20,357 bases of DNA from Lachnoclostridium sp. UBA1781 (GTDB lineage: Bacteria; Bacillota; Clostridia; Lachnospirales; Lachnospiraceae), in NCBI GenBank assembly GCA_002315495.1, contig DCGJ01000014.1, forward strand, positions 1 to 20,357, given 5' to 3'. The notes below the pieces were generated by a model. It was not told where the DNA came from and ran no database searches. It saw nothing but the letters and a program-made list of their open reading frames with translations. The position numbers were made by a program, and so were the translations under genes. Numbering within the stretch: position 1 is the stretch's first letter; the number at the start of each line of letters is the position of its first letter. Positions 14,781 to 20,357 of the stretch are shown in pieces.

Positions 14781-15692
14781 ATGAGCGAATTATTAACCGA
14801 AGCAGTTAAGTTGGCAGGAACGGATTGGATCTTATCCACCGATACTGCAGAAGATATGCCGGCAGAGTTTCTCGCGGCGAATGATATCGATGAGCATCCG
14901 TTACATTATGTATTTGACGGTGTTGAATATGGTAATGAGCTGGAGAATAAGCTGACCTTGATTGAGTTTTATGACAAGCTCAAGAACGGTGATAAGCCAA
15001 CCACCTCTGCAACCGCAGTCGGATATTCCGAGGAGCTGTTTGAGGCGCGTATGAAGAAGGGACAGAAGAATATCCTTCATATCGCATTTGCATCGGCACT
15101 GAGCGGAACTTATGCCAATACGGTTTTGGCTGCAAATGATATCAAAGAAAAATATCCGGATGCTAATATCGTGGTGCTTGATACCAAGTCCGCAACCGCA
15201 GGCGTATCCGCTCTGATTTATGACCTTGTAGACATGAAGAAGAAGGGTGCCACCATGGAGGAGGCGCTTGCTTACGCTGAGGAAAATGCTCCAAAGATTC
15301 GCGTGCGTTTCACCGTTGGCGATTTGTTCCATCTGATGAGAGGCGGACGTCTCTCCAAGACCTCTGCTGTGCTTGGTAGTGTAATGCGTATTCAGCCGGT
15401 GCTTCGTGTTGAGGACGCAGGCTCTCTTGGAGTTATTGACCGTGTTCGCGGTCGTCGTCAGGCGCTCAAGTACCTTTGCGATGAGATTGGAAGATGTGAA
15501 AATGCTGCAAATTTGAAGCGTGTCTGCATCACCCACAGCTGCTGTGAGGAGGATGCAAAGGCACTTGCAGATATGATTAAGACGGCTTACCCACAGATTA
15601 CCGATGTTCCGATCAGCTGGTTGTCCCAGACCATCGGTGCTCACACCGGCTGTGGATGTATCGTCCTTGGTTATATTGCAGGAAGCAGATAA
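14781..15692 (+). CDS. DegV family fatty-acid-binding protein (FakB-like)
   Basis: 303-residue cytoplasmic DegV-domain protein. In Firmicutes such proteins (FakB) bind fatty acids and present them to the kinase FakA for phosphorylation and use in membrane lipids. Family motifs in order: STDTAEDMP (19-27), PTTSATAVGY (73-82), SALSGTYANT (105-114), DTKSATAG (134-141), FHLMRGGRLSKTSAVLGSVM (183-202) and the C-terminal IGAHTGCGC (285-293). Length is normal. The start ATG at 14781 has GGAGGAA about six bases upstream. No fakA (DAK domain) gene is in the window. The leader holds a palindrome and a strong terminator follows, so it is monocistronic. Confidence 0.93.
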   Translation: MSELLTEAVKLAGTDWILSTDTAEDMPAEFLAANDIDEHPLHYVFDGVEYGNELENKLTLIEFYDKLKNGDKPTTSATAVGYSEELFEARMKKGQKNILHIAFASALSGTYANTVLAANDIKEKYPDANIVVLDTKSATAGVSALIYDLVDMKKKGATMEEALAYAEENAPKIRVRFTVGDLFHLMRGGRLSKTSAVLGSVMRIQPVLRVEDAGSLGVIDRVRGRRQALKYLCDEIGRCENAANLKRVCITHSCCEEDAKALADMIKTAYPQITDVPISWLSQTIGAHTGCGCIVLGYIAGSR

Positions 15693-15710
15693 GAGTTTTA
15701 GGTCGTGCGT

Positions 15711-15742
15711 AATCGGAGTTGCGAAAGCAACTCCGATTTTTT
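15711..15742 (+). terminator. Rho-independent terminator after degV
   Basis: Perfect 12-bp stem AATCGGAGTTGC/GCAACTCCGATT closed by a stable GAAA tetraloop and followed by TTTT, 18 bp after the degV stop. Confidence 0.95.
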
Positions 15743-15750
15743 GTGCTTGT

Positions 15751-15850
15751 GAGGGGCATGGTATTCAGGAATTTGGATTTGTTGTGGTTTGAATACCACG
15801 GAGGGGAGATGGTATTCAGAAAGAGAAGAATTCAGGTTGACTGAATACCC
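15751..15850. repeat. Two tandem 50-bp units, each able to form a hairpin
   Basis: Unit 1 (15751-15800) and unit 2 (15801-15850) both start with GAGGGG, carry ATGGTATTCAG and end with TGAATACC. In each, the two motif copies are inverted and give a 9-bp stem with a 21-22 base loop (15759-15798 and 15811-15849). The loops have diverged. The units lie between two convergent terminators, in a 242-bp gap without a supportable gene. Confidence 0.7.
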
Positions 15851-15856
15851 TGCAAC

Positions 15857-15889
15857 AAAAAAAGGACGATGGCTGGGCCATCGTCCTTT
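15857..15889 (-). terminator. Rho-independent terminator of the repeat-rich surface protein gene
   Basis: On the minus strand AAAGGACGATGGC, loop CCA, GCCATCGTCCTTT continuing to seven T in total: a perfect 13-bp stem and T tract, about 45 bp after the stop codon at 15935. Confidence 0.93.
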
Positions 15890-15934
15890 AAGAATTCTTC
15901 AATTAAAAGCTATGAAGCATTACCTATTACGATA

Positions 15935-17443
15935 TTATCTTGCTCTCTTTCTGAAAGCAAGTACACAGCAAAGACCTGCAAGCATGATGATCGCAAGTAA
16001 GGTTGCGTTCATCGCATCACCGGTGTTAGCGCTTGGAGCGGAAGGCTCAGAATCTGCAGGTGCCACGCTTGGGCTCTCGGTTTCAGAAGACTCAGCGCTT
16101 TCAGAAGGCGTCTCGTTTTCAGAAGGAGTTTCGCTTTCAGAAGGCGTCTCAGATTCGGTAGGAGCTTCACTTTCAGTAGGAGTTTCGCTTTCCGTCGGTG
16201 TCTCGGATTCAGCAGTCTCGTCCGTCTCAGCAGTCTCGTCCGTCTCAGCAGTCTCATCCGTCTCAGCAGTCTCATCTGTCTCAGCAGTCTCATCTGTCTC
16301 AGCAGTCTCATCTGTCTCAGCAGTCTCGTTCGTCTCCTCAGTCTCAGGGGCTACATAAGAAATGGGCTCTTCCTTCTCGTAACCACAAACGGTACAGGTG
16401 TAAACCTTAAGACCATCCTGCTCTGGGGTTGCCTCACGTGTTACTTCACCATCGTCAAATGTATGGGCTTCGGTATCCGTAACAGCAGTGTCACAGTCCT
16501 TACAGGTCTCCCGGTGGCCATTCTCATCACCCTTCAACTCAGTGTCATGCGTTACGATAACCGGAACCTCGAATTCTTCCTCGTAAACCTCGGTGAATGG
16601 GGGTTGCAGATTATTCTTTCCCAAATCACCAAAATAATGGGAGTAACTTAATTCGCCAGAAGTAATAGTGGTAGTGTCGCCATCAAGGTTAACTGAATCA
16701 GCAACAAACTTAATTTTCACAGTTGTCATCTCTGCGTTAAGTGTGATGTCATCACCAACCACCTCAAAATGTCCAATCGGGGTCTCGCCGTCGTTAAATG
16801 TTTCGCTAACTTTAGGAAGCACCTCAGAGAGCTTCGTGCCGCAGGAACCGGTAATCGATTCCGGTTTGGTGTAGTTTGGTCTGACATTAATCTCCATAAT
16901 CGGCAAGATATAGTTATAAAAGAGATCGCCGCTGTCATTTTCCCTATCCTTGTAACTGATAGCTGCGTCAATTACATCCTGGTTTGTAAAATACCCACTT
17001 GCCTGTCCAGTGGCCGTAACAGCCACTTTGGAAACAGCTGCGTAAAACTTGCCATCTGAACCTTTGTTTAGGTCAACGGTCCATAACTTGACGGTTTTTT
17101 CAATAAGAGATGAGTCACCGTAGACATCGCCCGAGATCATATAAAAATCAGAGCCACTGTCATAGTGATAAGTGGCCATACCACTTCGATATGCAGGATC
17201 GCCCTCGGATAATGGAGCGTTTGTCGTGATAACGCCATAGCCTGATGTAATACCGAAACCGCTGGACCATTTGTCACCATTTTCTTCAATGATGTATCCG
17301 CTGCAAACCAGACGAGGATAACCATCCAAATATCCTTTGTACGTCTCATCACTAAGCGTCCCTTCCGCAGCCCATGCAACATTAGGGATGATCATCAGCA
17401 TTGCAAGCAGTAATGCAAATAATCCTTGAAATCTCTTTTTCAT
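15935..17443 (-). CDS. Repeat-rich cell-surface protein, probably sortase-anchored
   Basis: 502 residues. Signal peptide 1-25 (MKKRFQGLFALLLAM..., cleavage after AWA). An N-terminal extracellular region of about 270 residues that I do not recognise follows, then a module with two Cys pairs, CKDC and CTVCGYEKEEP, with AHTFDDGEVTREAT between them; this type is frequent in clostridial surface proteins. Next come seven ETDETA-type hexapeptides, then about six SETPTE/SETPSE hexapeptides, and finally SANTGD (471-476), a hydrophobic helix and FRKRAR. That tail has the layout of a wall-sorting signal, with NTG in place of canonical LPXTG. The start ATG has AAGGA about 7 bases upstream. It has its own promoter and terminator. 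Adhesin or wall-matrix protein is a guess. No sortase gene is in the window. Confidence 0.85.
   Translation of the reverse strand: MKKRFQGLFALLLAMLMIIPNVAWAAEGTLSDETYKGYLDGYPRLVCSGYIIEENGDKWSSGFGITSGYGVITTNAPLSEGDPAYRSGMATYHYDSGSDFYMISGDVYGDSSLIEKTVKLWTVDLNKGSDGKFYAAVSKVAVTATGQASGYFTNQDVIDAAISYKDRENDSGDLFYNYILPIMEINVRPNYTKPESITGSCGTKLSEVLPKVSETFNDGETPIGHFEVVGDDITLNAEMTTVKIKFVADSVNLDGDTTTITSGELSYSHYFGDLGKNNLQPPFTEVYEEEFEVPVIVTHDTELKGDENGHRETCKDCDTAVTDTEAHTFDDGEVTREATPEQDGLKVYTCTVCGYEKEEPISYVAPETEETNETAETDETAETDETAETDETAETDETAETDETAETDETAESETPTESETPTESEAPTESETPSESETPSENETPSESAESSETESPSVAPADSEPSAPSANTGDAMNATLLAIIMLAGLCCVLAFRKRAR
16100..16210 (-). repeat. Degenerate 18-bp repeats encoding SETPTE/SETPSE
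   Basis: About six hexapeptide units (SETPTE, SETPTE, SEAPTE, SETPSE, SETPSE, NETPSE) directly following the ETDETA block in the protein. The DNA copies are more diverged than in the neighbouring block, so this array looks older. Confidence 0.75.
16211..16336 (-). repeat. Seven 18-bp tandem repeats encoding ETDETA
   Basis: Seven in-frame copies with unit AGCAGTCTCRTCYGTCTC on the plus strand; the 16319-16336 copy gives ETNETA and the other six ETDETA. Three central copies (16265-16318) are identical, suggesting recent slippage or recombination. Copy-number change would alter wall-spacer length without a frameshift. Confidence 0.93.
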
Positions 17444-17488
17444 TTCTTTTCCTTCATTTCTATATTGATATTACCAATAATTAGATTC

Positions 17489-17519
17489 ATTATACACCCT
17501 ACCAATGGGTGTGTGTCAA
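17489..17519 (-). promoter_or_regulatory. Promoter of the surface protein with internal inverted repeat
   Basis: Minus strand perfect TTGACA (17519-17514) and perfect TATAAT (17494-17489), but a 19-base spacer, two longer than optimal. Between the boxes, overlapping the last base of the -10, lies ACACCC-N7-GGGTGT (17494-17512), a likely operator for a dimeric regulator. Confidence 0.65.
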
Positions 17520-17604
17520 TTCCTTTTCTTGGAAAATGCACCATAAAATCGATGTTTTTTCAAAAAAGGAGGGCTTCCCGGTGGACCGAGTGCATTTACA
17601 AGCA

Positions 17605-18288
17605 TTAGCCTTTATAAAATAGGATGTAGGTCAGGTGTCTTAGTCCGTCCCGAACATCGCGAATGTGGGACTTGCCACCTCGGCCGTCCTTTCGGAGCGG
17701 CACCGGAATCTCGGCAATGTTTGCCCCGGAGAGGGCGAATTTGGCAATCATTTCGGTTGCAAACTCCATGCCGGAGCATTGAAAATTCTGCCCAATCGCA
17801 GCATCCCGGTCAAAGCCACGAATACCGCAGTGAAAGTCTTTTACTTTTGTATGGAAGCGAACGCGTCCAATCCAGGATAAAAACGGCACACCAAAGTAAC
17901 GGTGCGTGAAAGGCATCGCGTCCTTTTCAATCTGTCCAAAGCGGTTTCCCATGACAAAAGGAACTCCCTTTCGCAAATGCTCCATAAACCCGTCCAGGTG
18001 TCCAAAGTCGTAGCTCATGTCGCAGTCGCCCATGATGACATATTTTCCTGCAGCGGCTTTGATTCCGCCAATCAGCGCGTTCCCATAGCCCTTGTCCGCA
18101 ATATGCACAACCCGGGCGCCGGCTGCCTGCGCCAGCTCCACACTACGGTCAGTGCTTCCGTTATCCGCGATGAGAATCTCAGCTGCAATGCCGGACTTTT
18201 CAATGTAGCCCCTGGCTTCTTCGATGCAGCTCGTGATGGTCTTCTCCTCGTTCAGACAAGGCATTAAAATCGTAAGTTCGTAATCCAT
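17605..18288 (-). CDS. Family 2 glycosyltransferase, catalytic domain only
   Basis: 227-residue GT-A fold transferase of the dolichol-phosphate-mannose-synthase-like group, using a nucleotide sugar. Motifs: PCLNEE (10-15), ADNGSTD (41-47), GDCDMSYDF (87-95, metal-binding acidic residues), DFHCGIRGF (151-159) and MEFATEM (174-180). Many bacterial relatives continue after the conserved RDGLRHL stretch with two to four membrane helices; here the frame stops within ten residues of it (YILFYKG), and I see no displaced helix-coding stretch after the stop, so the enzyme is soluble or peripheral. The start ATG has a GGGGGGAAC SD. It is 17 bp downstream of the carbohydrate-binding lipoprotein gene and presumably transcribed with it. 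The acceptor is unknown; a lipid carrier or wall glycan is likely. Confidence 0.92.
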   Translation of the reverse strand: MDYELTILMPCLNEEKTITSCIEEARGYIEKSGIAAEILIADNGSTDRSVELAQAAGARVVHIADKGYGNALIGGIKAAAGKYVIMGDCDMSYDFGHLDGFMEHLRKGVPFVMGNRFGQIEKDAMPFTHRYFGVPFLSWIGRVRFHTKVKDFHCGIRGFDRDAAIGQNFQCSGMEFATEMIAKFALSGANIAEIPVPLRKDGRGGKSHIRDVRDGLRHLTYILFYKG

Positions 18289-18305
18289 CCGTTCCCCCCA
18301 AAACT

Positions 18306-19235
18306 TTATTCCGTATATTTGTTTCCATTCAGTGTGATGATTGCAGCCGCCTCAAAGGTCTTGCTTTCACAGACAAAGACATCCTCGTTCTTTGTGGAGA
18401 TATCGATGATGCCTGAGGTAAAACTTAGCTTTCCTTCCGTCTTAAATGCTACATTCTTACTCTTTAAGGTGACATTTGCACCGGAAATGCTGATCGAGTT
18501 CGGGGCATACACGCCGTCGTCTCCCGCATTTACAATCAAATTGCCACCGGTGATATTGATATAGCCGAGAGACGCATCCTCGGTATTCGTGGATTTGATG
18601 GCGTAATTATCGGCCTTGATGTTCACATTGCCGCCGCTGATTACGACAAAATCCTTGCCGCGCAGACCATTGTTCTTGGCGTCCACAGTCAGGTTTCCGC
18701 TGTCGATGGTAAGTGTATCGGAGGTGGAGATTCCGTTGTGGGAGTTCGCATTTACCACGAGCTTGCCACTGCCTTCGCCCTTAAGGAGAAGAGGGGCTTT
18801 GCTGTAAATGGCTGCGTCCGGCTCGTTCGAGAACACGCTCTCCGCGTCGGAACCGTCCTTGTGCGGGGAGTTATCGGTGATGGTGTTCAGCGTACCGTCC
18901 ACGGATACGAAGGCACAGAGCACAGCGTTCTTTACCACAAACGGAGACGCGGTGCTGCAGGTTACGGACATATTATCCAGATGAAGGTAAATGGCCTTCC
19001 CCGCTACAGAGTCCACAACCACCTGACCCTCTGTCAAAGTGCCGGTGAGGCGATAGTGACCGGTGGCCGTGATGGTTACGACGTTTCCGTTTGCTGTCGC
19101 ACCATCGCCCTTAACGGTAATGTTTGTGCCATCAAAGGTGATGAGTGTTTCGTCATTTTTGTTGCAACCGATGAGCATCAGTTGTAAAATGCATATTACA
19201 AATAGAAGGACGCTAATCCTTAACAGTTTTCTCAT
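18306..19235 (-). CDS. Cthe_2159-like carbohydrate-binding lipoprotein
   Basis: 309-residue lipoprotein: signal peptide with lipobox LIGC (lipidated Cys24), then a right-handed beta-helix domain. The repeating pattern of GxG/GxN turns with hydrophobic strands (GKLVVNANSHNGISTSDTLT, NNGLRGKDFVVISGGNVNI, GDDGVYAPNSISISG) matches the Cthe_2159 family (DUF4353), described as binding cellulose and acidic polysaccharides with bound calcium. The conserved SPHKDGSDAESVF stretch (about 123-135) is present. The start ATG has AAAGGAG about 10 bases upstream. It is the first gene of a two-gene unit with the GT2 glycosyltransferase, suggesting a role in handling a surface polysaccharide (inference). Confidence 0.87.
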   Translation of the reverse strand: MRKLLRISVLLFVICILQLMLIGCNKNDETLITFDGTNITVKGDGATANGNVVTITATGHYRLTGTLTEGQVVVDSVAGKAIYLHLDNMSVTCSTASPFVVKNAVLCAFVSVDGTLNTITDNSPHKDGSDAESVFSNEPDAAIYSKAPLLLKGEGSGKLVVNANSHNGISTSDTLTIDSGNLTVDAKNNGLRGKDFVVISGGNVNIKADNYAIKSTNTEDASLGYINITGGNLIVNAGDDGVYAPNSISISGANVTLKSKNVAFKTEGKLSFTSGIIDISTKNEDVFVCESKTFEAAAIITLNGNKYTE

Positions 19236-19279
19236 AATGAATTCTCCTTTTGAGGGACGGATTACCCATCCATTCTATG

Positions 19280-19308
19280 ATTTTACCTAGCATTTTCCGA
19301 AGTGTCAA
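19280..19308 (-). promoter_or_regulatory. Promoter of the carbohydrate-binding lipoprotein-GT2 unit
   Basis: Minus strand perfect TTGACA (19308-19303), 17-base spacer, TAAAAT (19285-19280, 5 of 6). The predicted start is near 19273, with a leader of about 38 nt that carries the SD. Confidence 0.8.
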
Positions 19309-19373
19309 CGAATACTTGTGAAAAGTTGGAAGTTTTGAGCATATTCGGAGAGTCGCTGGTTGAAAGGTACGAT

Positions 19374-20321
19374 ATGAAACGCGAACAGATACCGAATATT
19401 CTTTACCTATTATTAACTGCGGCAATCTGGGGCTTCGCCTTCGTGGCGCAGTCCGTTGGCAATGCCATGGGCTCCTTTACCTTTAACTGTATCCGCTCCT
19501 TTATCGGCGCGCTGGTGCTGCTTCCGGTGATTGCCCTTCGGGACCGGCTTCTTGCAAAAGAATCGGGCAGCGACAAGTCGCAAACCACGCAAAACGGCGG
19601 CAAATGGACGCGGGAGCTTCTGTTGGTCGGCATGGCCTGCGGCGTGCTTTTGTGCCTCGGGTCCAATCTCCAACAGGTGGGACTGAATTACACGACCGCG
19701 GGAAAAGCAGGCTTTATCACTGCCTTTTACATTGTTCTGGTGCCGATTGCGGGGCTTTTTTTGAAACGCAAATGCCCTTTCACCGCATTTGTCGGGGTTG
19801 CCCTTTCTTTGATTGGGCTGTTCCTTCTGTGCATTCCGAAGGGGGCGACCTTTGGGCTGGGAGAGATGAAGGGCGACCTGATTGTACTGATGTGTGCCTT
19901 TGCTTTCACGGCGCAAATCTGGGTGATCGACCTTCGGGGCGGAAGGCTTGACGGCGTTCGCCTGGCATGCATCGAGTTTCTGGTGTGCGGCCTCATCTCC
20001 ATGATTCCGATGCTTCTGTTTGAACATCCGACCTGGGAAAAGGTGACCTCGGAGCCGATTGCATTATTATATGCCGGTGTGTTGTCGTGCGGCGTGGCGT
20101 ACACGCTTCAGATTTTCGGCCAGAGGAATATGAATCCGACCGTGTGCAGCCTGATTATGTCGCTTGAGAGCGCATTTGCCGTTCTTGGAGGCGCACTTAT
20201 ATTGAAAGAACATATGGGAGGAAGGGAAGCATTTGGCTGCATATTCATGTTTGCGGCCATCGTTCTGGCACAGCTTCCGAGCAGAAAAAAAGAGAAGGAG
20301 AGTGAGCAAAATGCGGGTTAG
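19374..20321 (+). CDS. DMT superfamily (EamA) permease
   Basis: 315-residue inner-membrane transporter with about ten helices in two EamA halves (roughly 9-150 and 166-300). Typical features are LLLTAAIWGFAFV (12-24), NYTTAGKAGFITAFYIVLVP (105-124) and the second-half signature SLESAFAVLGGALILKE (263-279). Members export metabolites such as amino acids or nucleosides; the substrate is unknown. The start ATG at 19374 has GAAAGGT about 6 bases upstream; the frame is open back to 19302 but without an SD and into the divergent promoter region. The charged linker KESGSDKSQTTQNGGK (62-77) separates two helices. It overlaps the pepT start by 11 bp, so the two are translationally coupled. Confidence 0.92.
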   Translation: MKREQIPNILYLLLTAAIWGFAFVAQSVGNAMGSFTFNCIRSFIGALVLLPVIALRDRLLAKESGSDKSQTTQNGGKWTRELLLVGMACGVLLCLGSNLQQVGLNYTTAGKAGFITAFYIVLVPIAGLFLKRKCPFTAFVGVALSLIGLFLLCIPKGATFGLGEMKGDLIVLMCAFAFTAQIWVIDLRGGRLDGVRLACIEFLVCGLISMIPMLLFEHPTWEKVTSEPIALLYAGVLSCGVAYTLQIFGQRNMNPTVCSLIMSLESAFAVLGGALILKEHMGGREAFGCIFMFAAIVLAQLPSRKKEKESEQNAG

Positions 20322-20357
20322 TGAGAGATTTCTGAACTATATTAAAGTGCATACCAC
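20311..20357 (+). CDS. pepT: Peptidase T, N-terminus only (cut by window edge)
   Basis: Only 15 complete codons are inside the window: MRVSERFLNYIKVHT, with the next codon cut. The ERFLNY-(V/I)-K-x-x-T pattern is the usual beginning of the tripeptide aminopeptidase PepT (M20 family zinc enzyme), in which the following residues are typically SDE. AAGGAG at 20294-20299 lies 11 bases upstream. The start overlaps the DMT permease stop by 11 bp. Identification rests on this short stretch alone. Confidence 0.6.
   Translation, partial: MRVSERFLNYIKVHT

Noticed and set aside
14183..14839. 218-codon minus-strand frame across the small anchored protein and degV start
   Set aside because: It runs antisense through two supported genes and the degV promoter, and it has no SD.
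16211..16336. Regular short repeats that could look like a CRISPR array
   Set aside because: Units are contiguous 18-mers without spacers and encode an in-frame hexapeptide repeat.
15789..16358. Open frame on the plus strand with Ser/Val repeats (SAVSSV)
   Set aside because: It is the antisense shadow of the ETDETA repeat array in the real minus-strand surface protein, and it crosses that gene's terminator.
17520..17604. Terminator after the GT2 gene
   Set aside because: There is a T-rich stretch and short GGG/CCC or T6/A6 pairings, but no stem strong enough to call; the transcript may continue into the surface protein promoter region.

Overview
The window looks like chromosome from a Gram-positive Clostridia species, most likely Lachnospiraceae. 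The evidence is strong AGGAGG-type ribosome binding sites, consensus SigA promoters, cytoplasmic GH13, DegV and peptidase T genes, NatA/NatB-like exporters, a membrane-anchored LtaS-like phosphoglycerol transferase, and Thr/Glu-rich linkers with an NTGD-type wall-sorting tail on a surface protein. This taxonomic call is inference from gene types; no rRNA or tRNA gene is present. I see no phage, transposase, CRISPR array or obvious pseudogene, and no gene-free gap longer than about 250 bp.

Layout. (1) 1-1262, minus: a substrate-binding lipoprotein of an ABC importer, read from a perfect consensus promoter; a Shine-Dalgarno at the very left edge implies that the next operon gene starts just outside. 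(2) 1493-3404, plus: a cytoplasmic GH13 glucosidase followed closely by xanthine phosphoribosyltransferase, then a terminator. (3) 3592-8439, plus: an exporter operon of one ABC ATPase, two overlapping ABC-2 permeases and a membrane-anchored extracellular protein of unknown function with a tandemly repeated Thr/Glu/Pro linker. (4) 8529-13872, minus: a PilT-type ATPase, a four-helix membrane protein, an LTA-synthase-like enzyme with an extra C-terminal Ig-like domain, and a MATE efflux pump. (5) 14069-15692, plus: a small membrane-anchored protein (TTG start) and a DegV fatty-acid-binding protein, followed by a textbook terminator. (6) 15935-19235, minus: a repeat-rich, probably sortase-anchored surface protein, then a promoter-distal pair (Cthe_2159-like carbohydrate-binding lipoprotein and a short GT2 glycosyltransferase). 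(7) 19374-end, plus: a DMT permease overlapping the first codons of peptidase T.

Much of the window serves the cell envelope: exporter, LtaS-like enzyme, surface protein, GT2 plus carbohydrate-binding lipoprotein, MATE pump. Three unrelated exported proteins carry long low-complexity Thr/Glu-rich spacers just outside the membrane or wall anchor. The most notable non-coding features are a hairpin that exactly fills an over-long gap between a Shine-Dalgarno and the start codon of the LtaS-like gene, two tandem 50-bp hairpin-forming units downstream of degV whose core resembles a palindrome in the degV leader, and several inverted repeats placed over promoters or transcription starts. I found no clearly new defence or metabolic system. 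The best candidates for undescribed biology are the exporter plus repeat-linker protein operon and the non-coding elements around degV.
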